From Sphaerulina vaccinii (Eukaryota > Ascomycota > Dothideomycetes > Mycosphaerellales > Mycosphaerellaceae): DNA of 64,000 bases. The stretch lies in the NCBI GenBank assembly GCA_022570795.1, contig JAKUDP010000011.1:62001-126000 (forward strand), read 5' to 3'. How positions within the stretch are numbered: the stretch's first letter is position 1; the number at the start of each line of letters is the position of its first letter. The notes beneath the pieces were generated by a model that worked only from the letters and a program-made list of their open reading frames with translations, did not search any database and was not told the origin of the DNA. Below, one piece after another: positions 34,349 to 47,000 of this stretch. The position numbers and the translations under genes are program-made.

Positions 34349-35083
34349 TCACAGATTCGCTCCCTTCTTCTTCCAAGCATCACTTTTGGTCCCTCCCAAA
34401 GCCAGCAAGCTCTTTTCCGGCCCCTCCGCCCTCAACAAGGGCTCCATATCCGGATCACCTTTCTCCATAGCTTTCTTATAAGCTGGTCGAGCAGCCACAT
34501 CCTGCAACCAGCGCAAGATATGATCGTAACCTTTCAAGCTGATCGCAGACCAGTACCTTCCAGTCGAGAAAGAGTACATGATCATGATATCAGCTGCCGT
34601 GAATTGCTCTCCAGCGAACCATTTGTTCGATGCCAGCCTATCGTTAACATATGCCAAAGTCTTCTGTACTGCATTCGCAGAGAACTTCTTGAGGAATGCA
34701 TCATCGGGTAAGCCGGCAATGCTGACCATCATAGCTGTCGACATTGTAGGTTGGAGGGTACCGCAGCAGTAGTTGAACCAGTAGATGTAGTCTGCGTATC
34801 CGGGCTGGCCGGCTTTGATGGTGAACTTTCCATTTCCGTAGGTGGCGATGATGTATTCGCATATGGCTGCGGATTCTGAGAGAGCCAGAGGAGGCGAGAC
34901 AGAGTCATCCTCGATGAATGGAGCTTTGCCTGTGATGTTTCCAGGAAGTGAGGTGAGAGACTCTGGAGATGTGAGAGGGTCTCGTGTGTGGAGGACCAGC
35001 TTGTAGTCTATGCCCAGTTCTTCGCATAGGAAGACGATGCGTTCTGATTGGGAAATTCCCATGTGATGGACTGTGAGATTCAT
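34349..35083 (-). CDS. Glutathione S-transferase
   Basis: I choose the ATG at 35083 (MNLTVHHMGISQSERI), giving 244 aa. An in-frame upstream ATG at 35143 would add 20 residues absent from the usual family start. Residues 1-85 form the thioredoxin-like N-domain. ITGKAPFIEDD carries the cis-Pro loop, and LSESAAICEYI the glutathione-binding Glu-Ser pair. The all-helical C-domain follows (WFNYCCGTLQP, then WFAGEQFTAADIMIMYS with the N-capping box and hydrophobic staple). Fungal cytosolic GST, conjugating glutathione to electrophiles or acting in ring opening or isomerisation; substrate unknown. No intron. It lies next to the peptide precursor and about 9 kb from the NRPS, but nothing in the sequence ties it to either. 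Confidence 0.88.
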   Translation of the reverse strand: MNLTVHHMGISQSERIVFLCEELGIDYKLVLHTRDPLTSPESLTSLPGNITGKAPFIEDDSVSPPLALSESAAICEYIIATYGNGKFTIKAGQPGYADYIYWFNYCCGTLQPTMSTAMMVSIAGLPDDAFLKKFSANAVQKTLAYVNDRLASNKWFAGEQFTAADIMIMYSFSTGRYWSAISLKGYDHILRWLQDVAARPAYKKAMEKGDPDMEPLLRAEGPEKSLLALGGTKSDAWKKKGANL

Positions 35084-36870
35084 CGTGGCAGTGTTGGATC
35101 CTGGTTGCCTCTGAGGTTGTATTGAGATGGATTGAGTCGTCAATTGAAGTCAGTAGAAAGGCGAACTGCTGTTATAGATACCCCTCCATTGTTTGCCGAA
35201 GACTAGTGCATGAGCTGTGGGAGATTAGTGAGCAGCCTGTGTCTGGACTTCCATCATCTCTCCAGTCGAGAGCTGATGGATGTCTTCGCGACTCATATCA
35301 GCCCGAGTGTTCTTGGGCGACTTCGAGTGGGAGCTGTATGGGGAGTGTTTGGGAAGGAGCGTTGTGTTGAGTACAGAGTCTTGCTCCGATGTCGGAGATC
35401 TCGATGGCGGCGGTCCATCAACTTCTGCTTGAGCCAACAGACACCCATTTCTTACATCTCCTGCATTCTTCATCGATGCAGATCACTTTCTGGTTCCGCT
35501 TCGGTGGGCGACACTCTTGAGACCGTCTAGTAGAGTGTCTGATCCATCCCTCGAGCCTCGAACATGCCCCCATCGCTTCTGTTCCGGCCAAGCAGCTCGT
35601 GTGAGCGTGATCATCTTCATCCAGTGAATCACAGCGGTAGGAGGTAGGGCACCAGCACTACCTGTCATATTCCAAGACATCTTGAGAGACATGCTGGGGA
35701 GTGGTTGGACCTCAGGACCTCAGGAGAGGAGCTTCGTGATCATGAAAAGTGGGTTCTGGGACTTTGGAAGCATCTTCCATGCGTTGCCAGAGATTCGTCT
35801 CTCAGGCATGACGCTCGGCACAGGGTGCTGTGCCATGTCCGAGATACGAAAGGCTGAAGATCCCAAAGACAGCTCGAGTCAAGAGAATGCAGAAAAGTGG
35901 CAAATGGATGATACAGGAGCAAGGAGACACTGAAGAGCATGCTGGCAGCGACAGCGGTTGCTGCATCGAAATGTCCGCGGCGTGCAGATAGGTAGGTCTG
36001 CCTTCATGAGTCCGCTGCCAGTAGTGCTTGGGCGACGCTCTTGGGACTGTGAGGACTTGCTTCAGTGAGGTACCTTCGACGCTCAGTGAGAGGGAAGATT
36101 CAGAGGTGCTGATGCGCATTAGAAATAGGGTTGAGGAGCTGGCAATGCTGGGCGAAGATATGGTGAGGATGGGCGAAGATACGTTGAACATGCACATTGC
36201 CGTCTGACACCAAACGAACATTTCACGGCTGCTAACATTCCCGGCGGCAGATGGAGCAGTAAACCAGGCAAAGTCAGGCTTGCGCTTGGCTTGTTCGAAA
36301 TCTCACATTGGAAATTCTTCATTGGCTTCTTATCCGCCTCCAGGACTTCTTCGCCCAAACACAACAACTTCTCCACCTAACGTGTCGCCATCGCGCTATT
36401 CATGCGCCTGTCTCTGCATCAAGGTCGACCTCCACGAAGCTCATGCTCCTGCCTGTTTCGGACCTCGCATTGGGAACTATCGTTTTACGTCAACCACTCC
36501 GAGACCTTCACAACCTCACTTTCAGACGCAACCAGTTTGTCTCATTACCATTGGCGACAGCATCGGCGTGAGTAAGTTTCCTGCTTCAGCTGCCCACTGA
36601 GCGCCTCCTTCCGGGCTGACGGCTAATGAAGCAAACAGTCGTGGCGAATATCGCAAACAAGTTTTCACCATTCACCTGGCCACCGCTCCATACACGCCTT
36701 CTCGAGTTCCTTCTGCCCCCCTGCCAAGTGGGCCAACTCGGGTGCCTGCTGCTTCTTGCCACACTTATGAGAACTTTGATCACTCTCGAAAGCGCGGTGT
36801 TCTCGCTCAGCACTGTACTCACTACGTGTATACACCCCTCGCACATCTCACTCATTTCCCGCGGCGAATC
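35084..36870. other. Gene-poor stretch
   Basis: About 1.8 kb. Several ORFs of 60-140 codons on both strands overlap and none has a domain or plausible splice structure. The segment before 36871 probably holds the promoter of the SIM-containing gene. Nothing else is supported. Confidence 0.4.
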
Positions 36871-38102
36871 ATGGCCTCTCTCAAGAGGGCACCTCGGAAA
36901 CCGGAAACGAGGGGCCAGAAGGCTAGACTGGAACCGATCGGCGAGCACGACGAGAATCTGAACAAACATGGTCAAAATAAGGGTCAACGCTGAAATACCC
37001 AGGACCCTGGCAAGCACAAGTGGCAAAAGCTTTATCTCTAAAGGAGAAAACCAAGGCCGTGGACTTCTTCCAAGACGTGCTGCTATCTCACCCCGAATAT
37101 CTTGAGATGCGCTCTCGTGTCGACAGCACTACATCCATCTCCTGGCCTAGTTTCAAAGCAAAGAAAGTGGAAATGGCTGGGAATCCGGTCATCAACGCAC
37201 TAATGAGGAAAACTGCTGTGGACTTGACTATCGAAGAGTCACGAGCCCTTACGACTCTTGATTGTGCCGTCCGGCTAGGCGAAGACTTCCGGAAACGTCT
37301 TCACACAAACCATGGCGCACGCACAAAGGTCCAGAGAAAGCTGGAACTAGACTCACTTCCATGCCCTAGGCCGCTCTTCCTCGCTAATGAGGACGCTTTC
37401 TGGATGCTGTGCTTTCATCTGGTGCAGGCTTCCCGGAGGTTCATCAAGGGGTCGACCGGGTGCCTCTCGTTCATCAAGGCGGCACACATGCCAAACATTC
37501 AGCAGCTTGTTGACGCTATGGAGCAGTATCGGATCCACATCGGCGGACCTGCGCAGCGTGCTGAGCCCGGCATCCACAACAGTCCCGCAGAGCAGGATGC
37601 AAACGATGAGAATAACACTGTAGTGAAGGAGGAACCGATCATCATTGACCTATGCGACAGTGATGACGACGTAAAGGAGGAACCAGACGCCGAGATGGAA
37701 GGAAGTGAAGATGTGGAAATGAAAGAGCGCGAGGGACTTGCTCCATTACAGCCGGAGCCAGTATTCTCCGCGACTGAAAGCAATGACATTGCCAATGATG
37801 AGAGACCTGCGCAGCACGTTGATCCCAGTCAGAGGAACAGCACAGCAGCACCGCAGGCAAACGACGAGGAGATCACTTCAGTGACAAGGGAACCTTCTGT
37901 GATCGACCTATGCGACTCTGACGAGATCGACGATGTCAAAGCTGAGCCAGCATCGCCCGCGACTGAAAGCAACGCGCAGGATCTGTCAGCAGAGCAGGGT
38001 GCCTTTGATCGTGAGCTGATTGTGCTTGAAGAGGAGGAGAAGTTGCAGGAAATTAGAGTGAAGAAGGCAAAATTAATGCTTAGAAGAGGTGCTGCACGAT
38101 GA
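36871..38102 (+). CDS. Acidic nuclear protein with two SUMO-interacting motifs
   Basis: Exon 1 (36871-36970, ATG in AATCATGG context) encodes a basic start, MASLKRAPRKPETRGQK. A 50-bp intron (36971-37020, weak GTCAAA donor) leads to exon 2 (37021-38102), giving 393 aa. The exon 2 frame has no ATG at its beginning, which supports the intron. Residues about 34-205 look globular and helical. The C-terminal half contains an internal duplication: each copy has a Lys-Glu or Arg-Glu-Pro context, a hydrophobic SIM core (IIIDL at 240-244; VIDL at 327-330), then CDSD and acidic residues, then DDVK(E/A)EP, which also fits the sumoylation consensus. It ends in a charged coiled-coil-like helix. Probably a SUMO-pathway-linked nuclear protein; family not recognised. 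Confidence 0.6.
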
Positions 38103-39045
38103 AGCAGTAGCACTGCTATGATCAGCCTCGGTGAACGACTGGGTATAATGCGGAGCTCTCCGTGTCTGAACACCACCTGGAACATGGAAACTGAGAACAT
38201 TCGTGCAAGGTCCGAAGCCTGATCGGAAGAATCGTTGTTGGCACCGACCTTTGCTCGCCCAGGTCAGGATCCAAGGGTGGATTTCTACAGACAGCTTAGA
38301 GCCGACAGCACTGCTATCTCCCGCCGAAGATGTCAGTTTCCGACTTGCTACTGCCGATCCGATTGATCAACTAATCTTTGCCTGACAGGGTTGGTCTGCA
38401 GTACTGCAGTGACATACAAGACTTGACCAACACATGGTCCTGCACGGCACCAGAAAGCTGTGGCTGCAAGTGGAACAGCTCGTATGCTCTCCAAATCCTA
38501 CCAGGGCGGAGCTGCAGAGCGATGGGCAGTGAAGCAAGAGTAGCACTGTCTGCACCATCAACATTGCTGCCATATGTCTCACTGCCAGCGACTAGTGGTG
38601 GTAGTACTGGCTACTACTCGCAGGCAACTGCCTCAGATGGTGTGCTGTATGTGATCTCGACCGCGATAGCTGGGTGTAAGTTCTTCCGACAATATCCGAG
38701 AGACACACTGTCCTAAGTTCACACGACAGACACTCCTGATCCATTCACTCAATTCACGACATATCGAGCCTTAGCAGGAAGCGCGATTGTGATTTAACCC
38801 TGATGCAATACCTTCGCCGGCCACATTGGCATCAGCATACATATACACGGCCACGACGCCTGGCGCACCTCGTCCTACATTCACTAGCGAGAGTACGTTT
38901 ACCAGTGCTCCTCCAACATCTGCACCTACATCTTTGACGTCGAGTTCACCGACTTCAGCAAATGTGCCCTCTTCAACGACAGATTCCGCTACTCTAGCCA
39001 GTGATCTGCGATCAATCAATCGATTGGAGTAGTTGAATTGAATTA
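38103..39045 (+). pseudogene. Cysteine-rich surface-protein gene, 3' end decaying into the RIP block
   Basis: After a likely acceptor (TGACAG before about 38390) the plus strand encodes LQYCSDIQDLTNTWSC, SCGCKWNSSYALQI, ARVALSAPSTLLPYVSLPA and a Gly/Ser/Tyr stretch up to a clean donor (GTAAGT at about 38678). A 54-bp intron ends in CGACAG near 38729. The following exon reads a short segment ending FTTYRALAGSAIVI before a stop at about 38796. One base away, a different frame continues with Ser/Thr/Pro-rich sequence typical of a wall-protein stalk (about 38826-39032), also ending in a stop just before the AT-rich border. The frame break and the loss of any membrane or GPI tail suggest a broken gene. 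The upstream exon or exons were not defined (possibly within 38203-38385). Confidence 0.4.
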
Positions 39046-42000
39046 GCTATTAATCTGCAATCAATTGCCGGCCGTTATAGCTTACAACCCCTTTAATCTG
39101 AGCTCTAAGTCGTTAATATAGCCTTGCGATTAGTATAATTAAGGTCTTAGTAGGCTTATATAAGTAAGGAAATAAGTAATATAGCTAAAAATCTATAAAA
39201 TTTGCTCCTAATAGTTACTCTAAGAGCCTAAGAATAGCCTCTATTATTTTATATACTAAACTAGTAAATTGTAAGTAAATAATTCGTATCTTAGTAGCTA
39301 TAGAATATTAGTAAGCTAGAAAGTATTCTATTTAATAATCTACTAGGCTATAGTAAAGAAGTATTATAAGTATAATTAAGTAGTTATTCTTATAGTATAT
39401 ATAGTTTTAGAGATATTTTAATAGTAATAGTAAGGTATTATAAAGTAGTACTTTAACTAATCTAATTAACAAATTAAACAAACTACTATTTTATTATAAT
39501 TGTTATACTAACTTAATTAATAATATTCTCTAGAAGTTAGATTAAATTAATCGCAATTACTAACTCTAGTAATAATAACTACTCCCGCTACTACTAGTCT
39601 AACTATAGGCGCTAAAGTAGGCTATAGCGCTAGTATTAGTAGCATAGCTCTCGCTATAGTTATCGGCCTATACTTATTTCTAATATCTTATAAAAAATAT
39701 AGTAATATTAAATTAGAGCTTTAGACTTTTCTAGTACTACCTTAGTATATAGCTACACCTCTAATAGCTCTATACCTTTATAGTTAACCTCCGTAAGGCT
39801 AGATATAGTACCTACTAGGTAGTATACCCTATTAGGGTAACTAATAGATAATATACCCCGATACGTATTATATTAATTAATCGGCGTAGTACGATTAATT
39901 AGAGCCTCTAAAAGGCTAATATAATTAATTAAGGTAGTTGTTATCTATCTAGGTATACTAGATATATTAGATATATTAGTATATTATTTGTATCTTAGCC
40001 TCCCGGGCTTCTTTTCTTCTTAACCTACCGACAATTACTCTCTCTACTATAATTTAGCTTGTTCTTATAATCTAGTATAGGTAATAAAGTATATATAATC
40101 GATTAGAAGTAGGTAGAAGTAACTAATTATAGTAGGAGGCTATTATTAACCTTACTAGTAATAATATACCCCCTCCCTCCCCTATACCTATACTATCGAT
40201 ACTACGGCTATATAATACTCTCGATAAGTTCCTTATAGTCTTAATAGACTACCTTCTATACTAGAAGCAAGGTAATATACTATATATTTATAGTCGAGTA
40301 GTAGATACTATTTTTTCGAAAAGTACTTAGTATAAGTAGTTAGAGGCTATTATTCTTAATACTATACCTCGTATAAAGGAGCAAATTAAGTATATTATTA
40401 CTAATAGAAAGGAGCTCTATCTATATATCTAGAATTGTAGTTATAAGTATTATTAGTATTAGAAATAAGTAAATAGTAGTAGTCTTAGTATATTAGAGGA
40501 GGTATTTATAGTAGATAGTTAATAAGGCTATAAGGCTAATAAGGCTAAAAGTAAAGATAAAGGTCTAGTTAGCTAGCTAGCTCCGAGCTATATAGTAGAT
40601 AATATAAGAATACTATCTTTTACCTTAATCTAGAGTCTATATAGTAAAGCTAAAGAACTTTAAAATAATAACTACTAAGTTATTAATACTATATATATAA
40701 ATAATATTATATAAACAAACCAAATAGTATAAGTTATAGCTAAGATAAAATAGAAAATTTCTATTTTATTAGATTCCTTATAGTATATATATTAAGTAAT
40801 AAGGAATTTATAATAGATTTTAGGTTAGAAATATACTCTTATATATATAATATTAAGCTTAAGTTTACTCTATAAGTAGATACGATATAACTACTTAGCT
40901 AAAATATATAAGAATTATAATTCTAACTAAATAAAGTATATAAAATAATATCTAGTTAAGTAAATATAAAAAAATATACTTATTCTATAGCGCTAGGTAT
41001 TATAAATAGATATATTATAACTCTAGTCTATTACAATCTAAGCTTCTTACTCTTAATATATCTTACTCTATATATACTATAATAATATTATTAAAATATA
41101 ATATAATAGATATAGTAGAGTTAGAAATTAGTACCGAGACTATTCTCGATAACCTTACTAAGATATATAATAAATTATAGCTCCCTACTATATACTAGAG
41201 CTATTATACTAAGTCTAGCTTCCTTATTAATAGACTATACCTTATAGGATATATCCCTATACTACCTAGTAAGTAGCTATAGTCGAGCTAGTACTAGAGG
41301 AATAAAGTAGGTATTAGTATTACTAAGGTAAAGACTAGTAAGAGGTAGTAGCTATACCGAGTATACTATAAGATACTAGGCTTATAAGAACTTGTTCTAA
41401 AGAGTATAGTTTCTATAACTCGTATACTAGATTACCTCTATTCTTATAGTAGTAAGAGTTACTACTTTAATCGAGAAGGTATCTATATACTACTAGATAG
41501 TAAGAAATAGATATATACTAATAGCGATATACGCGCCGCTTTTTAGGCTTAAAAGAAGATTAAAAAGGATAAGAAAGTCTTTAATTATATAGGCTAGTAT
41601 AAGATATTTCTCGAGTAGAAGATTAGTAATAATTAGTTACTTAGAAAGACTACCTCGAAGCGCCTATATAGACTACTATACTTTAAGAATAGCTAGATAG
41701 AGGGTATAGTACCTTGTTTGTATAATACTATATATTACTAGCTTATAAATCTTTTTAGAGGCTCGAAACTAAATATTTAGAAGTTACTTAAGTATGCAAA
41801 GAGTTGCTTTTATATCTCTTTTAATAGCTAGAAGTCCGATAATAAGCTAGAACTACTAGGTATATTTATATACTATATAGACAAATATAGTAAGTATATT
41901 TTAATTATACTAGGCCTACTAAACCTCTATAGCTCGAAGAAGGTATAAGATACTATAGATACTATCTTAATACTTCTTACTAAGTTCGATATATAAGGCT

Positions 42001-43508
42001 AAGTATAGTACTTCTAGTTAGATAATATAAATATTAATAATAAAGTCTATTATCTACTAGTAGTAGATCTCGGACTATACTTTTAGAAGTATTACCTATA
42101 CTATAGCGCTTATATTATTAACCTAGTATATAAAGTAATACTCTATAGCTATAATATAGATATAATAGACTAGGCCTATAATAAGAATAATAATAATAGT
42201 AATATTAAATATATAGATAAAATAGAAGATAATAAAAAAGTAAAGAATTTTAAGTAATAGATATATATATAAAAAGCTATAGACTTACTTATTCTATAGC
42301 GCAAACGAGGCTCTATTAGCAAGCTTTATAATATTATTATTTATATATAATACTTAGGCTTATAGTATAAGTACTTTAAGAGCAAGTAGAAGGAGGTTAA
42401 TCTAGATATATATATTCTTAAGCTTATTCTAAATAGTAGTATTAGATAGAATAGTAACTATAATATAATAGAAAGAGGCCTTAAACTTAAGGATGCTATT
42501 AACCTCTATTAAGCTTACTACTACGAAGTTAATAATAGACTACTAGTATATAAAGATTACTTTATAAGTAAAGACTAGTAAGAGATTAAAGAGCTCTATA
42601 TACTACTTAAACTAGTAAAGGAAGCCTTACTTAGTCTCTAAATAGATAGTATATATATCTATAGCTCTATATAGCAATTACTAGTTACTCTCAATATACT
42701 AATAATATGCCTAGAAGAAGCCAAGAACAAGTAGTCTATACTACCTAACTTGTACTATAAGGCCTATATAATATTAGGCTAGAAGAAGCTCGACAAGTAC
42801 TTTTTACTTATAGATAGATTGCTAGCTTATATAGCCTCTATTATACTTTATCTATATTTCAAACTATACTAGTTTAATAAGAAATAGAGTAGTCTATACT
42901 TCGATCTAGTAACTAAGAAATGCGGCTAATCTACTATAAGGTTCGGCTATAGAAAGAAGAAAAAAGCTACTTAATTATAAGCCTTACAAACTATATAGTA
43001 AGGCAAGCTATTTACAGATTATATATAGCGTATAGTAAAGGAACTATAGCTCGAATATCGAGCTAAATATAGTAGTACTATAATAGCAATAATAAGAGGC
43101 CTTACTTTATCTACTAACTAAGACTCTAGCTTATATAAAACTAATATATAGATAACTAAAGAGGCTATTATCGACAAATACAACAAGTACCTTGTACTAC
43201 CGATAGCACCTCCGAAAACAGACGTTCTTGCTTAGTAGAATAAGTATATAGACAAGTATCTAGTACTTAGTAAACTAGTATTTAATCTAATAGCCTATCT
43301 AGCTTCTTTAACTACTATAGAACGTGCTTTTTTAGAAGCTAGCTATATTCTAAATTCGGCTATATAGCATACGAGAAGCGACTTAGCTAAAGCTAACTAA
43401 TACCTTAAGAACTAGCTTAATTATAACCTTATTGCAGATAGCGTTATAGTATAGTTTAATAGCGACAGCGATAAAGAAAGCAATAAAGACTAATATTTAC
43501 TTACAAAA
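39046..43508 (+). mobile_element. RIP-destroyed hAT-type DNA transposon
   Basis: No open frame remains, but translation through stops on the plus strand shows the core of an hAT transposase. There is a DN-x-N type motif near 42010-42040 (LDNININNK). A (R)CSAHIINLV-like segment lies near 42085-42130 (now YSAYIINLVYK). The C-terminal hAT dimerisation domain at about 43305-43420 reads IERAFLEASYILNSA....TRSDLAKAN, close to the family consensus. CpA depletion is as strong as in the LTR relics. The left border is near 39046 and the right border near 43500. Terminal inverted repeats and target-site duplications were not resolved, so flanking AT-rich sequence may include other elements. Confidence 0.75.
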
Positions 43509-43640
43509 GGTCCGTGCATCGATACGTGCCGGCACGGACGATTACAGGCAAGCTAGTATCGATACAAGCCAATCAATCCACTATCACAAGCCAATCAAAC
43601 AAGCACTACCCTTAATTGGCGTCCGTCCGTCCGTCGGTCA
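43509..43640. repeat. Hairpin, paired direct repeats and CCGT tandem at the transposon border
   Basis: GTCCGTGC (43510-43517) and its complement GCACGGAC (43532-43539) form an inverted repeat. Its loop contains the 12-bp palindrome CGTGCCGGCACG, which overlaps the right arm. ACAAGCCAATCAA occurs twice (43564-43576 and 43586-43598), followed by a short CCGT tandem at 43621-43635. This unmutated sequence directly abuts the RIP block and may be the transposon's subterminal region or its old target. Confidence 0.5.
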
Positions 43641-44019
43641 CCCTGTGCCCTATTACATACTACCAGGACAAAAGGACAGCGCTTTGATGTCTATGCACAG
43701 TACCTCGCCTTCGTACTCACCTCCAGCTTCGCCGCCGCCGCCAACAGAATTGTCTGGGAACGGACAGACGATGTACAGAGTCGAAGCGGACTCTATACAT
43801 TCTGGAGCTAGTCCGAGACTGAGAGCGAGCTCGTTCTCTGAGCCGACTCTCGCAGGCTCTCCGCGATATGGATGATGATAGCGTTCTTGACGGGAGAATC
43901 TGGGCAATTCTGTCGTGATCTTGATTCAATTGCACAATAATCTTCTGCAGATCGCGAAAGAGAATCAACCGCTATGGTACACATTCCAATGTGAGAAACT
44001 CCATACAACCAAGTCTTAT
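43641..44019. other. 3' flank of the NRPS gene
   Basis: Short ORFs on both strands (for example 43645-43875 plus) show only Ser/Pro-rich composition. No supported gene. Confidence 0.4.
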
Positions 44020-47000
44020 CTACACACTCATATTGCTGCAGACCCCGGCAAGGATCTCCTCCAAGAGTTTCTGCTTATACCTCGATGACTTTCCCATGAT
44101 ATTGATCATAAGCTGATCACCAGGCATCGGTATCGCCTCAACCTCAATATAATTCGCCTTTGGAATGGGCAGATATCCCGACTCCACAAGCCGACACGGC
44201 ACAACTGTCCCTCTCTCGTCTTTGAGTTGCTGTGCATCGGCGGAGTTCTGATAATGCACTGTAAAGCCAAAGTCCTCAACATCTGGCGACCAGGAAGTAC
44301 AATGTGAAGCAATCTCATCGAAGCCGACAGTCTCGTGCGCTGAGCTCTCCAATAACTGTCCTCGTACTTGCTCAGATACTGTTGGCGGACCGGAATGTTC
44401 ATCAGGAAACGTGACACGAACTGGGATCTCGTTCAGACAAGGACCACACACGTCTTGAAGCTCCAGTGGGACCGAGCTTCTACCAGAGACGATACATCCG
44501 AACACGACATCGCTGCTGTATGTGATTCGAGCGAGCATTGCGGCGCAGGCTGCAACGAACTTGATGGCAGGTGTCTGTGCAGCATTTCCCAATGTTGGTA
44601 TGGCAATGATCTTGCTTGCCATCAGTAACTGCTCCTCTCCAGTGACTTGCATATGCGTTGGCTGAACAACAGTCGGATAGTGTGTTCCTTGCAAGAGATT
44701 ATGCCAATACTGATAGCTGTCTGGGGTTCGAGAGGTGATGTGGCGAACGTAGTCTGCGAATGGCCGCGGTACAGCAACAATACGGTCTTCCATGAAGTCC
44801 ATCAATGTTGAAAGCATACGTGGGAGAGAGGCGCCGTCATATTGAGCATGGCCAAGTCTGATGACCAGCTTTTCTGGACCACTCTGGCTCTCCACAAAAA
44901 ACAGGCGTGTCATGCAAGATCGTGGATCCGGCGACTGCCCAAGGTTCGCACGGTCCAAGTCACAGGTGCGCTTGATCGTGTCTTCGATGTCTCCATCTTC
45001 ATGTTGGACACAATGCCAAGGAAGATCCACGTCTGCGTCGATGACTTGTGACACTGTCTGCGAAGTACACACGAACCTGGCACGGAGAATGTCAAAGTGC
45101 TGCATCCATTGCTCGCAAGCTTTCCTGACGCATTCGGCAGTAGTAGTTGCCGGCAAGTCGACAAGCAGGTGATAGACGTGAGCACCGTAGCCATTCAAGG
45201 TCCCGTTGAGAAACTGATGCTGAGAGCATGTGACTGGTAGCACTTCAGACACAGTCGAAGCCTTGGCTGTTGGGGGTACTTCCTCCAGCGATGCAGTGGA
45301 CTTGGATATCTCAGACCATGAGATCTCAGACCAAGGACTTTGTGCTCGAGACAGATGATCTGCCAGGTCGTGAAGACGTGGCTGATCCCACACTTCTTTT
45401 ACGCATAGTGATAAATTCTCTTTTCGGGCCAGGTTGACGAGCTTCATGGCGGCAAGACTATCGCCGCCACGATGGAAGAAGTTGTCCTCGGTCGTGATCG
45501 TCTCGACATCTATGTTCAATGCTGCTGCCCATAGTAATTGGAGTTGCTTCTCGAAAGGGGTTTGTGGCCTCGACAGTGCTAAATCGGCTCGATCAGGATC
45601 CAGGTGGCACAATTCGCGTTGTACTTGAGATAGCTCCGCCAATATGCCCCTAAGCTTCCGTCGATCGAGCTTCCCAGTCTGCCCAGTGGGAAATGCGTCG
45701 ACTGGTACGAACAGAGCTGGAATCATGTATCTCGATACCATGCCAGCGAGCTCGTCCTTGATGTTTGTTGCAATCACGCGTAGCAAAGATATCCGCGCGT
45801 CCAGAGATGCTTCGGCCCAAGACTTGCTTGGTGAGCACACATATGCGGCAAGTACTCCATCTTCTCCAACGTCAGCAATCACTTGCGCATTCGGCTGACG
45901 TCTTCTCAAAGCATCCTCCACATTGTGCTGGAAGTCAAGCAATTCGACTCTCTGCCCGCGGATCTTAACTTGTTGTGTGCTGCTACGGCCCACAAACTGC
46001 ATTGAGCCATCTCCATGATATCGCACAAGATCTCCAGTACGATACGCACGTCCTGCTCGACCCGGGTAGCCTTGACGAACTCTAACCATCCAAGGAGGGT
46101 TTGTCACAAATGCCGTAGTAGTCCGTTCTTCGTCTTTGTAGTATCCAGATCCCACAAGAGGACCTTCGAGCCAAAGCTCGGCAACACAGCCAACACCGAC
46201 TAAACGATCGGGTAGTTGTGGATCCACCAGCCAGGCAAGAACTCCTGACGGCTTGCCAATGCTCAGAGCATGAGCTCCGGGCTCTGCTAGAGTGGTGATT
46301 GGTGTGCATTCTGAGGGCCCGTAGATGAACCTGACACGAGTGTGCTGCTGGATACGCCTCATCTCTCTCTCGTCAGCAGCTTCGCCTCCGATCTCGAGTG
46401 AGTCAAATGCTTGCAACGCTTCATCGTCAAGCGTGCTGGCGACAGTAGGAGTCAGGAAAGCAAAGTTGGCCTTGAGATCAAGTATGCTTCCTTTCAAGTC
46501 ATTGTGGCGACTTATTTCGGATGGCACGCATATGCACCCGCCCTCGTAGAGAGTGTGTAGCGAATTGAACCATGATCCATCAGAGGCAAGCGAACTGAAG
46601 TCCAGTACTCTTGACTTCTGCCCAACGCTTCGACGTGTGCTCTGGTGGAAGATGGCGCTGCTAAAGTTACTGTGCGAGATAACCACTCCCTTTGGTGCAC
46701 CAGTACTGCCCGATGTGAAGACGATGTACAATGGTGTTGATGGAGGCACGAATGGCAGTCTTTGTCCAGGCACTGGGCTCGGCAGATCTTCCATGCTATT
46801 GGCATTGACGCAGATGATCCCGCGATCGAAGATCAGTCTTGCTGCGGTTGTCTGCTGAGGTGATACGAGCATGATCCTGGGGTTCAGCTGTTGGACGATG
46901 GATCGCAGTCGACTTGCTGGCAGAGTGGGATCGAGCAGACAGGAAGTTCCTCCGGCTTTCATAACAGCCAGCATGGCCACAGATGTCCATCTGCTCTTCT

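Noticed and set aside
35122..36600. Several overlapping ORFs of 60-140 codons
   Set aside because: They contradict one another in strand and frame and none shows a domain, signal peptide or splice support.
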